Shown piece after piece: positions 17,661 to 27,311 of a stretch of DNA of 64,000 nt. The first letter of the stretch is position 1, and each line of letters opens with the position of its first letter. This DNA comes from Dyella kyungheensis. Its GTDB lineage: Bacteria; Pseudomonadota; Gammaproteobacteria; Xanthomonadales; Rhodanobacteraceae. The translations under genes were made by a program, and so were the position numbers. The stretch lies in contig NZ_JADIKC010000007.1 of assembly GCF_016905005.1 (NCBI RefSeq), positions 489,306 through 553,305 of the forward strand, read 5' to 3'. Below the pieces are notes generated by a model that was given only the letters and a program-made list of their open reading frames with translations, was not told the DNA's origin and did no database searches.

Positions 17661-18791
17661 TCAGCCGTTGTCGGTGACGACGTGTATGTGCGCGCCATCG
17701 ACCAGCAGCAATTGGCCGTCCGTGACCACGGTCTCGTTGCCGTTCAGGCCCTTCTCGATGACGATCTGGCCGCCCGTGCTGGGCCCGGCCGTCACCATGC
17801 GCTGCTGCACCGTGCCGTCCGCATTGACGACGAAAACGAAGCTGCCGAGCGGCGCGTTCTGCAAGGCCACCACCGGCACCGTCACCACGTTGGAGAGGCG
17901 CGTGGTGGGCAACACCACTTCCACGAACTGGCCCGGTGTGAGCCGATCGTCGTCGTTGGTGTAGCGCGCCTTGAGCTGGATGGTGCCGGTGGTGGTGTCC
18001 ACCGAGTTGTTGATGAAGTCGAGCTCGGCCTCCATCGGTGCGGTCTTGGTGTTCGGGATGGCCACCGACACCGGCACTTTGCCGCGCGCCATGGCGGCCT
18101 TGATGCCATCGAGACCCGTCTCGGGTGCCGAGAAGGTGATGTGGATGGGGCGGATCTGGTTCAACACCACGATGGAGGTGTCGTTCGCCGTGATCTGTGC
18201 GCCCGGATAAACGAGCGGCGCACCCGCGATGCTGTCGAACGGCGCCTGGATCTGCGCATAGCTGAGCTGCGTGCGGGCCAGCTCCACCGCAGCCTGATCG
18301 GATTTCACCGCCGCGCTGTAGATGCCCTGGTTGGCCTTGTAGGTGTCGTAGTCCATCTGCGAGACATAACCCTTGCCGAGCAAAGGCTGGTAACGCTTGA
18401 TGACGGTATTGGCGTTGTCCAGCTGCGCCTGGTCCTTGGCCAGGTTGCCGAGCGCCTGGTCGAGCTGCGCCTGCAGCAGGCTGGGATCGATGCGGATGAT
18501 GGTGTCGCCCTGCTTCACCTGTCCGCCGGGCTTGAACAGCAGGGCCTGCAACTGGCCGCTCACGCGCGCCTGCACATTCACCGTGGAAAACGCCTCGGCG
18601 CGACCGATCACCTTCAAGGTGAGATCGAGGTCGCTGCGATGCGCACTGGCCACCTTCACCGGCACCGACGCGGCCACCGCAGGCGTTTTCGCCTTGGCGC
18701 GTTCGCTGCCGCGGAACATCTGCGCGGCCACGATCGCCGCCACGATGACGACGGCCAATACCAAGAGTTTCTTGCGGGACGTGCCTTGCAT
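17661..18791 (-). CDS. RND efflux periplasmic adaptor (MdtA-like)
   Basis: A 376-residue membrane-fusion protein. The N-terminal signal/anchor (KKLLVLAVVIVAAIVAAQMF) is followed by the first lipoyl half (TVNVQARVSGQLQALLFKPG), a helical hairpin (about residues 100-165), the second lipoyl half (YAQIQAPFDSIAGAPLVYPG) and the beta-barrel domain (IRPIHITFSAPE). The start at 18791 is preceded by GGAG. The frame extends upstream but without a signal sequence. It is co-transcribed with the RND permease (9-bp gap). A 305-bp spacer with palindromes separates it from a MarR-type gene in the same orientation. Confidence 0.9.
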   Translation of the reverse strand: MQGTSRKKLLVLAVVIVAAIVAAQMFRGSERAKAKTPAVAASVPVKVASAHRSDLDLTLKVIGRAEAFSTVNVQARVSGQLQALLFKPGGQVKQGDTIIRIDPSLLQAQLDQALGNLAKDQAQLDNANTVIKRYQPLLGKGYVSQMDYDTYKANQGIYSAAVKSDQAAVELARTQLSYAQIQAPFDSIAGAPLVYPGAQITANDTSIVVLNQIRPIHITFSAPETGLDGIKAAMARGKVPVSVAIPNTKTAPMEAELDFINNSVDTTTGTIQLKARYTNDDDRLTPGQFVEVVLPTTRLSNVVTVPVVALQNAPLGSFVFVVNADGTVQQRMVTAGPSTGGQIVIEKGLNGNETVVTDGQLLLVDGAHIHVVTDNG

Positions 18792-19096
18792 GATGTCTCC
18801 GACCACCCACCGCTGCCGGCATGCCCGGCATGCGCCGGGATGCCGCCCTAGCGGCCGCGCTGCGTGTCTGTCCAAAAGGGGATTGCCGCACCGGGCATGC
18901 TCTCGGGAGCATGCCCCACTCCGTCCAGTGCGTCTCATTGGGCATTGTGATGCAGCCAGCGTCCGTGGCTCGCACGACCGACAGCACTTGGCAAACCGCC
19001 TGCCGTCAGGCAGGCGACATGTTCATCGCAACATAGTGTGGCACGCGTGTGACATACACCTGCCAGAAGGCCTGGTTGGCGGATTTTTCCGGGCGA
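18792..19096. promoter_or_regulatory. 305-bp spacer with palindromes upstream of RND operon
   Basis: No gene is seen here. It contains a perfect 10-bp inverted repeat GGGCATGCTC / GAGCATGCCC (18893-18916), a 7-bp repeat GCCTGCC / GGCAGGC (18998-19015) and ATGTT-N6-AACAT (19019-19034). The last contains TCGCAACAT, which also occurs just upstream of the MarR gene (19608-19616). The likely role is promoter and operator region of the efflux operon. Confidence 0.5.
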
Positions 19097-19561
19097 TCAG
19101 AGCTCGGCGTCGTCGGATGGGCCGCCGTTGTCCAGCGCCTGCAGGTTTTCCTTCATGCGGTTGAGCACGCCCAGCGCATGTTCCAGCTCAGGCACGCCGA
19201 TACCCTGGGTGGCGTCCTTGCGCACGCCCTTGGCGATCAGCTCCATGTCGGCGATGACGCCACGCGCCTGGTCGGTCACGTACAGCCGCCAGGCGCGGCG
19301 ATCCTTGGGATCGGGCCGGCGCTCGACGAAACCGGCCGCCTGCAGGCGATCGATCACGCGGCCCACCGCAATGGGCTCCATTTCCAGTGATTCGGCCAGT
19401 TCGGTCTGGCGCAGGCCTTCGCGGTGATAGAGCATCTTGGTGGCCCGCCACTGGGCGCGGGTCAACCCGAATTTCACGGCGCGCCTGTCGAAGTGCTTGC
19501 GGAACAACAGGGTGACGTCGTTGAGCAGATAGCCAAACGAGATGTCTTCTGCCTTAGTCAT
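19097..19561 (-). CDS. MarR-family transcriptional regulator
   Basis: A 154-residue winged-helix regulator. The DNA-binding core spans about residues 35-105: TRAQWRATKMLYHREGLRQTELAESLEMEPIAVGR contains the recognition helix, and PKDRRAWRLYVTDQ forms the wing with its conserved DxRxxRL-type motif. N- and C-terminal helices serve dimerisation. It lies upstream of, and in the same direction as, the RND efflux genes, and divergent from the macrodomain gene. MarR proteins typically repress adjacent efflux genes and themselves and respond to small ligands. This target is inferred from position and a shared 9-bp motif. Confidence 0.9.
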   Translation of the reverse strand: MTKAEDISFGYLLNDVTLLFRKHFDRRAVKFGLTRAQWRATKMLYHREGLRQTELAESLEMEPIAVGRVIDRLQAAGFVERRPDPKDRRAWRLYVTDQARGVIADMELIAKGVRKDATQGIGVPELEHALGVLNRMKENLQALDNGGPSDDAEL

Positions 19562-19634
19562 GGCGATAGGTCAGTCCGGGCGAGGCGTTAGGAAGGTCAA
19601 GCATACGTCGCAACATTTTACGAAGCCAATGCCA

Positions 19635-20156
19635 ATGAACATAGAGATCATTGTTAGCGACATTACCGCCTTGGATGTGGACGCCATCGTGAACGCCGCC
19701 AATCCCACCCTGCTGGGCGGCGGCGGCGTGGACGGCGCCATCCATCGTGCCGCCGGCCCACGGCTGCTGGAGGCCTGCCAGGCCCTGCCCGAGCTCAGCC
19801 CCGGCGTGCGCTGCCCCACCGGCGAGGCACGTATCACGCCCGGTTTCGAGCTCACCGCCCGGTACATCATCCACACCGTCGGGCCGGTATGGCTCGGCGG
19901 CGGCAGCGGCGAACCCGAGCAACTGGCCCGTTGCTACCGCAACAGCCTGACGCTGGCGACCGAATACGACCTGGCCTCGATCGCCTTTCCCGCCATCAGC
20001 TGCGGGGTTTACGGCTATCCGCCCAAGCGGGCAGCGCGCGTGGCCCTGCGCAGCCTGCTCGATGCGCCTGAGGGCGGCCCCTCGCAGGTGCTGGTTTGCT
20101 GCTTTGGGCGGGACATGGCCGATATCTGGCGCGAGGCGCTCAGCGACGCAAGCTGA
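19635..20156 (+). CDS. Macrodomain protein, O-acetyl-ADP-ribose deacetylase type
   Basis: A 173-residue single macrodomain of the YmdB/MacroD class. ADP-ribose-binding features: DITALDVDAIVNAANPTLLGGGGVDGAIHRAAG (written in parts: NAAN near residues 20-23 and GGGGVDGAIH near 30-39), and the second phosphate loop ISCGVYGYPP. These enzymes hydrolyse O-acetyl-ADP-ribose and mono-ADP-ribosyl esters. The start is uncertain between ATG 19629 and ATG 19635, and neither has a clear Shine-Dalgarno. The 3' end overlaps the convergent BatD gene by 17 bp. No partner ADP-ribosyltransferase is nearby. Confidence 0.9.
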   Translation: MNIEIIVSDITALDVDAIVNAANPTLLGGGGVDGAIHRAAGPRLLEACQALPELSPGVRCPTGEARITPGFELTARYIIHTVGPVWLGGGSGEPEQLARCYRNSLTLATEYDLASIAFPAISCGVYGYPPKRAARVALRSLLDAPEGGPSQVLVCCFGRDMADIWREALSDAS

Positions 20157-21849
20157 ACGGATAGAGCGGCGGCAACGGCGAGGCATCCGCGGAGCCAGTC
20201 GCCGGCTGCCAGGCAAAGCCATCATCGCGGAAGGCGGCGGCCAGCCGCGAACCCAGGCCTGGTTCGTCTGCGCCTGCGTAGCGTTTGCGCTGCAAGGCCT
20301 CGATGGCCTCGCGCTGGGGCCCGGCCGACAGGGCCTGCGCCAATTCGCCCAGATTCCGCAGCGAAGGACGCTCCGCCTGCGCCCAGGCCAGCAAGGCAGC
20401 GGCCTGCCCGGGGGCGTCACTGCCGCGCGCCTGGACCAGGAACGCCGCACGCAGGCGCGATGGCGAACCCTGAGCTGCGGCCGGCGAGGGGGCGGCCCCG
20501 GCGGTCTTGTTCGATCGACGGCGCCACAGCATCCAGGCCAGCACACTCAGCACCCACAGGGCGAGGCTGACCAGGGCCACGGTGCGCCACCATCCGCCTC
20601 CGCTCACTGCCAAGGGCGCCGTCGAGGCACTGGGATGGACGACAGCAGCGGCGTCGGCCTGAGGCACTGCCGCTGGCGGCGCGGCAGGCGCACCCGCGGC
20701 ACCCATGACGGTAAACGTCCGGGCCGGCACACGCGCGGTCTCGGCATGGTTTTCCAGCACGTTCCACCAGGTGAGCGTGGTCTCCGGAATGGTGAGCGTG
20801 CCGGGACGATTGGGCACCACCGCGAAACTCTGCTGGCGGCGCCCCACCAACCACTGGCCCTCCACGCGCGAGCCGTTGACGGGCTTGTCCGGGTACACCG
20901 TGGCGCCATCCAGCGACGGCAGGCTGAGCGACGGCAGCGCTTCGTATGGCAGTCCGACGGCCTGCACGTTCATCACCAGGTTGAGCGGCTCGCCCACGTG
21001 CAGGTCGCCGTGCGAGGGACCGCCGTCGAGCGTGAGGTTGAGCGACCGCGCCGGCAGCCAGGCGCCCTGCGCGGCCTGGGCCGGCGCGGGACGCACGTCG
21101 AAAGCCACCGTGGGCGACGAGGCAGTGATCGGCGTGCCGTTGCCGAAGAAGGCATCCGGGTTGGCCATGTCGACCGACTCGCCCTGAAAGGCGACCGAGG
21201 GAATCTGCAGGTGGCCTACGCGCTGCGAGGTGGCGGCATAGCGACGCTCGATCACGTTGTAGCGGCGACCGCCGCGCTCGGCCTGGTAATTGATTTCACC
21301 GCCCAGCCGAGGGAAGTCCATGCCCGGCAGCTGCGGATCCTCCAGCGCCCCGCTGGTGAGGTCGGTGGCATAGAACAAGCGCAGCGTATAGACCACCTGC
21401 TGGCCCACATAGGCGCTCGCCGGGTCGATCGTGGCCTCGAGGAAAACGTCCTTGCGACCTTCCGCGGCCGCCGCCGTATCGGGCGGCAGCACTTCCACAT
21501 CGACCGGCGCGGTGGTGCCGCCGGCAAACGACAACGCCGGAATGTGCAGCGTGCCCACATGCAGCGGGCGCAGCGCCACGCCCACCGTCACCTGCAACGA
21601 ACGCTGCCCGTTGATGATGCTGAGGCTGGTGTTGCTGGACGACCCGAGCACGGCGAAGTCCTGCGACAGCGCGCTGAGATCGGGTGTGGCCGCCATCGCG
21701 CCACTGCTGGCGCGCAGGTTGAGCGTGACGGTTTCACCGAGTTCCACGCGGTTGCGGTCGAGCGTTGCCGTGACATCGGCGGCGAGCGACAGCAGCGGCC
21801 ATGCGCAGGCAAGACAGAACGACAGCAAGATCAGGTAACGCGACTTCAC
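20140..21849 (-). CDS. batD: BatD-family protein
   Basis: A 569-residue membrane-anchored periplasmic protein of the BatD/oxygen-tolerance family. It has a signal peptide (LILLSFCLACAWPLLSLAADV). Several Ig-like beta domains follow, with the family start VTATLDRNRVELGETVTLNL. A transmembrane helix at about residues 428-445 (TVALVSLALWVLSVLAWMLW) and a cytoplasmic tail complete it. It is the last gene of the MoxR-BatA-BatB/C-BatD operon, overlapping the upstream gene by 4 bp. Bat proteins support stress or oxygen tolerance in Bacteroides; their molecular role is unsettled. Confidence 0.82.
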   Translation of the reverse strand: MKSRYLILLSFCLACAWPLLSLAADVTATLDRNRVELGETVTLNLRASSGAMAATPDLSALSQDFAVLGSSSNTSLSIINGQRSLQVTVGVALRPLHVGTLHIPALSFAGGTTAPVDVEVLPPDTAAAAEGRKDVFLEATIDPASAYVGQQVVYTLRLFYATDLTSGALEDPQLPGMDFPRLGGEINYQAERGGRRYNVIERRYAATSQRVGHLQIPSVAFQGESVDMANPDAFFGNGTPITASSPTVAFDVRPAPAQAAQGAWLPARSLNLTLDGGPSHGDLHVGEPLNLVMNVQAVGLPYEALPSLSLPSLDGATVYPDKPVNGSRVEGQWLVGRRQQSFAVVPNRPGTLTIPETTLTWWNVLENHAETARVPARTFTVMGAAGAPAAPPAAVPQADAAAVVHPSASTAPLAVSGGGWWRTVALVSLALWVLSVLAWMLWRRRSNKTAGAAPSPAAAQGSPSRLRAAFLVQARGSDAPGQAAALLAWAQAERPSLRNLGELAQALSAGPQREAIEALQRKRYAGADEPGLGSRLAAAFRDDGFAWQPATGSADASPLPPLYPFSLRR

Positions 21850-23765
21850 TGCGAATCACCTTCTGATGACGACGCGCCGCCGTGGCGCTGCCGGTATTCG
21901 AGTTCGAACTTGCGCCGCAACAGCGCGCCCGGATCGTCCGGCACGCGCTGCAACGCCTGGCGCACGTCGGCCGGCAGTTTCGACTGCGCATCGTCCTTTT
22001 CGATCGCGCCCAGCTCGTGCGCGCCGTTCTGCGGTTTGTCCTTGCCCGGCGATTTGCCCAGCGCCTCGTCCATCTGCTTCTGCAGCGCCTGCTGCGCCTG
22101 CTGCTGGCGCGCCTGCTGCTCGGCTTGCTGCTCGGGCGTTTGCGGCTGGCCTGCCGAGTCCTTGTCGGACGGATGATCCATCGGCGAGTTGCGGCCTTGT
22201 TCGCTCTGCGGATTGCCACCGTTGCCCTGGGCGTCGCCGTGCGCATCCTGCGAGGGCTTGCCTTGCCCCTGGTCCTGTTTGTCCTTGTCGCCCTGCTGGC
22301 CCGACTGACCCTGCGCATTCTCGGGCGGCGTGGTCGATGGGCCGTCGCCTGCCTTGCCCTTGTTGTCCTTGGCGCCGTTGTCGTTCTTCGGATGCTGCGG
22401 CTGGCGCCGCATCCAGTCCTCCACCGCCTTGCGGTTCGCGCTCGCGTCGGCATTGTGCGGATCGGCCTTGAGCGCGCGGTCGTACGCCGCCAGCGCCGCC
22501 TGATAATTGCCTTGCTTGGCCAGCGCATTGCCGAGGTTGTACTGGGCATCGGTGCCGGGCAGCGAACGCAGGTCGTTGCCTGCTGCTGCGTAGTCGCCGG
22601 CGCGATAAGCCGCTGCGCCACGCAGTGCCGGATCGCGCGCGAGCTGTTGCGCCTGCCTGGCGTTGCCTTGTTGAAGCGCCGTGGCGGCCTGCTGATCCGG
22701 GCGACGCCACAGGTCGCTCCATGCGCCCGCCTGCGCGGTACCCGGCATCGCCGGCAGCAACGCCAGCGCCAACAGCATCAACCAGCCGCGCCGGAACGAT
22801 GCCGCCGCCAGTGGCAACAACGCGAGCAACAACCATGGGCCACGATCCTGCCATTCGTCGCCGTGCAGATCCGTGGCCAGCGTCTCCGGACCGCTCGCGC
22901 TCAGTTCGCTGGCAAGAGCGCGTATGTCCCGATCGTCGTCGGTCATGGCCACGTACTGGCCACCGCCGCTGGCGGCCAGGGCGCGCAGGTTGTCATCGTT
23001 GCGCCGCGCCAGGATGACGCCGCCCTGGGCGTCACGCTGGAAACTGTTGTCGGACAGCGGCACCGGTCCGCCTTGCAACGTGCCGATGCCAAGCACCGAC
23101 ACACGCACCCCTGCGGCCGCCGCCTTGCGCGCCGCCGCCTGCGCATCGGCATCGGCATCGTCGGTGACCAACACCAGCGAGCCGCCGCCGACCTTGGCAT
23201 CGTGAATCAAGGAGACGGCCCGCTCGATGGCCTTGGCCGCATCGTCGCCATCGAGCGGCATGGTGTCGGGCGACAGTGCGTCGAGCAGTTCGTTGAGCGC
23301 GGAAGCGTCCGACGTCAGTGGTGCGACCACGAACGCCTCGCCCGCATAGGCGATCAGGGCATTGAGTCCATCGTGATTGGCCGTGAGCAGATCGCGCACC
23401 TTGTAGCGTGTGCGGTCCAGCCGGCTGGGTGTCACGTCGCGCGCCAGCATGTGTTGCGACATCGATACCGCCACCACCTGTGCGGCCCGCTTCGCATACA
23501 GCGGCTGCGCCACGCGGCTCCAGGTCGGCCCCGCCATCGCCAGCGTGACCAGCGTCCATCCGCACGCCAACAGCCAGGGCGACGCACGCCTACGCACCGC
23601 ATGGCCCTTCAACAGGAACGGCAGCAATTCCGGATCGACCAGCCGCGACAACTGATCGCGCGCGCCCTGGCGCCTGGTTGCGAGCACCACCAGCAGCGGC
23701 AGCGCAAGCAACAACAGCAACCACCACGGGCGCAGGAAATGCATCTGCTGCAAGGCCTCGCTCAT
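21846..23765 (-). CDS. BatB-BatC fusion: VWA domain protein with TPR and polar low-complexity tail
   Basis: A 639-residue fusion. Two N-terminal helices (WWLLLLLALPLLVVLA and WLLACGWTLVTLAMAG) precede a VWA domain at about residues 95-290. A further membrane pair near 305-340 and TPR units around 380-445 (YNLGNALAKQGNYQAALAAYDRAL) follow. About 150 residues rich in Gln, Gly, Asp and Lys come next. At the MIDAS position the usual Asp of DxSxS is replaced by Ala (A99, sequence AVSMS), whereas the downstream paralogue BatA keeps DLSGS. Metal binding may therefore be lost. BatB and BatC are separate genes in many bacteria. It overlaps both neighbours by 4 bp. Confidence 0.85.
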   Translation of the reverse strand: MSEALQQMHFLRPWWLLLLLALPLLVVLATRRQGARDQLSRLVDPELLPFLLKGHAVRRRASPWLLACGWTLVTLAMAGPTWSRVAQPLYAKRAAQVVAVSMSQHMLARDVTPSRLDRTRYKVRDLLTANHDGLNALIAYAGEAFVVAPLTSDASALNELLDALSPDTMPLDGDDAAKAIERAVSLIHDAKVGGGSLVLVTDDADADAQAAARKAAAAGVRVSVLGIGTLQGGPVPLSDNSFQRDAQGGVILARRNDDNLRALAASGGGQYVAMTDDDRDIRALASELSASGPETLATDLHGDEWQDRGPWLLLALLPLAAASFRRGWLMLLALALLPAMPGTAQAGAWSDLWRRPDQQAATALQQGNARQAQQLARDPALRGAAAYRAGDYAAAGNDLRSLPGTDAQYNLGNALAKQGNYQAALAAYDRALKADPHNADASANRKAVEDWMRRQPQHPKNDNGAKDNKGKAGDGPSTTPPENAQGQSGQQGDKDKQDQGQGKPSQDAHGDAQGNGGNPQSEQGRNSPMDHPSDKDSAGQPQTPEQQAEQQARQQQAQQALQKQMDEALGKSPGKDKPQNGAHELGAIEKDDAQSKLPADVRQALQRVPDDPGALLRRKFELEYRQRHGGASSSEGDSQ

Positions 23766-24742
23766 GCCATGGCCTCCCGGCGGAGCGGGCGCGGCGCAAA
23801 CGCCAGCATCCAGAGGATGACGGCGAAGCCGAGCGGCCAGCGGAACAACTCGTGCCGCGGTCGCAGCGAGGGTCCCTGCTGCGGCATCGGCTCCAGTGCG
23901 TCGATGGCGCGGTAGGCATCGGCAAGCTGGCTCGAATCGGTGGCGCGGAAATAACGGCCGCCGGTCTGCGTGGCGATCGAACGCAGCATGGTTTCGTCGA
24001 GATCGGCGGAAGGATTGACCGTATGCGTGCCGAACAGATCGGGAACGCTCATCTCCGTCGCACCGATGCCGATGGTATAGACGCGCACGCCCGCGGCCTG
24101 CGCGGCGTGGGCCGCATCGAGCGGCGCGATATTGCCGGCGTTGTTCACGCCATCGGTCAACAACACGACCACGCGCGCCTGTTCCGGCAAACCCGCCAGG
24201 CGCTTCACTGCCACGGCGATCGCATCGCCAATGGCGGTCTCGGTGCCCGCAAGCCCTACGGCGGCGCCCTGCAGCTGCGCGCGCACGGCCTGCAGATCGT
24301 AGGTGAGCGGCGTGACCAGGAAGGCGCGACTGCCGAACAGGATCAGCCCCATTTCATCGCCGCTGCGACGCGCGATGAAATCGCCGGCAATCGCTTCCAC
24401 GGCACCGAAGCGGCTGACCGGTTGACCGCTCAACTGCATATCCTCGGCGCGCATGCTTCCGGAAAGATCGACCGCCAGCATCAGCGCTCGCCCGCTGCGC
24501 TGCTGTGCCTGCGGGGGACCCACCCATTGAGGCCGCGCAGCGGCGACCAGCAAGGCCAGCCATGCAAGCACCAGCAACCAGGTGCGCCAGCCGCCGCGGC
24601 CCTGCCGCTCCGGCGTGTCCAGATGCACGCCCGGATGAGGAAGATGCAGCGCCTGCCCGGGCGACGCCGGCCGCAGCCACCAGCGCAACAGCCACGGCAG
24701 CGGTGCCAGCACGATCACCCATGGCCATACGAACTCGGTCAC
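23762..24742 (-). CDS. BatA-like VWA domain membrane protein
   Basis: A 326-residue protein with two N-terminal helices (WPWVIVLAPLPWLLRWWL; TWLLVLAWLALLVAAA), a periplasmic or cytoplasmic VWA domain (about residues 86-285) and a C-terminal helix (FAVILWMLAFA). The MIDAS motif is intact: D92-L-S94-G-S96, with the Thr in PLTYD and Asp in LLTDGVNN. These residues bind a divalent cation in protein-protein contacts. It is part of the MoxR/Bat operon with 4-bp overlaps on both sides. The family works with MoxR ATPases that act as chaperones. The partner substrate is unknown. Confidence 0.87.
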   Translation of the reverse strand: MTEFVWPWVIVLAPLPWLLRWWLRPASPGQALHLPHPGVHLDTPERQGRGGWRTWLLVLAWLALLVAAARPQWVGPPQAQQRSGRALMLAVDLSGSMRAEDMQLSGQPVSRFGAVEAIAGDFIARRSGDEMGLILFGSRAFLVTPLTYDLQAVRAQLQGAAVGLAGTETAIGDAIAVAVKRLAGLPEQARVVVLLTDGVNNAGNIAPLDAAHAAQAAGVRVYTIGIGATEMSVPDLFGTHTVNPSADLDETMLRSIATQTGGRYFRATDSSQLADAYRAIDALEPMPQQGPSLRPRHELFRWPLGFAVILWMLAFAPRPLRREAMA

Positions 24743-25233
24743 GGGCGCACCTCAACTCGTTTGCGCCATGCCAGCTGTAGCCACCGGCGCGTGGCGCTGG
24801 CGGCGGCATCGGCGTCCAGCGGTGCGCCGGGCTGGTACATCGCCGCTTCCAGGGCATCCAGTTGGCCGAGTGTGCCTGGGTCAACCGTCATCGTTGCCAA
24901 AGTCTGCCGCCAGGCGTCGCCACGCTGCTGCGCGGCGGTGGCATCGATACGCAATGCGCCACGGCGCAGCAATTGGTGCAGGCCGGATGCCAGCGCCTGC
25001 GGCTGTTCACGCCACAGCGCCAGCACCCGATCCACTTCCGCCAGCACCTGTTTTTCTTCCGCATGACGGCGCCGCTGACGACGCCACCACCAGATCGCCA
25101 AACCCACGGCCAGCAGCGCCAGCACCGTCAGGAACCACCAACCGGGCGCCAGCGGCCACCAGGACGGGTGGGGCGGCAGATGGATATCGCGCAGCACCGG
25201 CCCGTTCGGTGGCGTGGCAGCCGGCGCGTTCAT
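24739..25233 (-). CDS. DUF4381 membrane protein
   Basis: A 164-residue protein. After a proline-rich N-terminus (LRDIHLPPHPSWWPLAPG, the hallmark of DUF4381) there is one transmembrane helix (WWFLTVLALLAVGLAIWWW). A basic linker (RRQRRRHAEEKQ) and a cytoplasmic helical domain follow, with the segment LHQLLRRGALRI. It overlaps the DUF58 and BatA genes by 4 bp each. It is always found in MoxR/DUF58/VWA operons; the function is unknown. No unusual base use is apparent. Confidence 0.82.
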   Translation of the reverse strand: MNAPAATPPNGPVLRDIHLPPHPSWWPLAPGWWFLTVLALLAVGLAIWWWRRQRRRHAEEKQVLAEVDRVLALWREQPQALASGLHQLLRRGALRIDATAAQQRGDAWRQTLATMTVDPGTLGQLDALEAAMYQPGAPLDADAAASATRRWLQLAWRKRVEVRP

Positions 25234-26158
25234 CGGCGCACTCCGGGGGCCAGCAGCGAGATCACGGCGTCGAGCGGATCGGCCGCGGTATCGATGGTGA
25301 CATGCGGCAAGGCCAGCGCCTGCGCCATCGCGTTGAGCCGCGTCTGGCCGGCACCCAGTGCCTGCTGGAATTCACGGCGCTGGCGCTCACCAAACAGCGC
25401 GACCTCGCGCCGGGTGCCGTCGTGTTCCATCGGATAGCGGCCTGCCGGCGGCAGGCCCAGTTCCAGGGCATCCGCCACCACCAGCACGCGAATGCCTGCC
25501 TTGTGCGAGAGATCGAGCAGGCGGCCGCGCGCCGCCTCGTCGCAGCTGAGTCCATCGCTGATCAACAGCACTCGATTGGCGCCATGCATCAAGCGCGCGG
25601 CACGCAGGATCACATCCGATAGCGGCTCGCCAGGAAGGGCCGGATAGTTCGCATCCCAGTCGGCCAGCGCGCCACACACCGCCAGCGCACCGCGCGTGCC
25701 AGCCTGCGGCCGCAACATGCTGTGACCGTTGCCGAAGGACATCAGCCCCACGCGCTCGCCCGCCCGCACCGCGTACCACGCCGCCAACGCGGCAGCGCGC
25801 GCGGCCTGCACCGATTTCAGACGCACGCGCGTGCCGAAACGCATGCTCTCATGCGCATCCAGTAGGATCAGCAACTGCCCCTCGCGTTCTTCCTGGAACA
25901 ACTTCGTATGCAGCCGGCCGCTACGGGCGGTCAATCGCCAATCGAGACGGCGCACATCATCGCCAGGCTGGTAGACACGCGATTCGGCATAGTCCATGCC
26001 TCGGCCGTATAGACGGCTGGATTGCTGGCCAGCGCGCATGGCGCGACTTTCCAGCCGCGGCAGCGCCGCCTTGGCCACGCGGGCACGCAAGGCCATCAGT
26101 TCCGCCAGGCGAACGCGCGTTCGGCCATCGCCGTCCACCGGCTTGTCGACAACGGCGT

Positions 26159-26162
<4 letters not shown>
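25230..26162 (-). CDS. DUF58 domain protein of MoxR operon
   Basis: A 310-residue soluble protein. The DUF58 signature is present: SRLYGRGMDYAESRVYQPGDDVRRLDWR, given here as YQPGDDVRRLDWRLTARSG (about residues 60-78). A VWA-like segment, LLILLDAHESMRFG, follows. The start is a GTG at 26162 that overlaps the stop of the ATPase gene (GTGA); a longer upstream frame would lie inside the ATPase gene and is rejected. DUF58 proteins are regular partners of MoxR ATPases. The role is unknown, perhaps as an adaptor between ATPase and the membrane VWA proteins. Confidence 0.87.
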
Positions 26163-27154
<992 letters not shown>

Positions 27155-27263
27155 CGGGGAATCCAGGGGTTGAACGTAACCACAGACCTTAACCGGCCCC
27201 GGAAGTTTAATACCCATGACTTCCGGCCCCCATCGGCGGCCGGCCTCATCTGCCCGAAAAGCA

Positions 27264-27287
27264 AAGGGGCGGCCGAAGCCGCCCCTT
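27264..27287 (-). terminator. Terminator of the pil operon
   Basis: Ten-bp stem (AAGGGGCGGC / GCCGCCCCTT) closed by a TTCG tetraloop on the minus strand, followed by TGCTTTTC. It lies 25 bp after the pilQ stop. Confidence 0.85.
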
Positions 27288-27311
27288 GCCGTATTGAGTG
27301 CCAGACCGCGT

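Noticed and set aside
19629..20156. Toxin-antitoxin or phage-defence ADP-ribosylation system around the macrodomain gene
   Set aside because: No DarT-like or other ADP-ribosyltransferase is adjacent; the neighbours are a MarR regulator and the Bat operon.
20062..22176. A 704-codon plus-strand frame over batD
   Set aside because: It runs antisense to BatD and the BatB/C gene, which are supported by family motifs and 4-bp operon overlaps.
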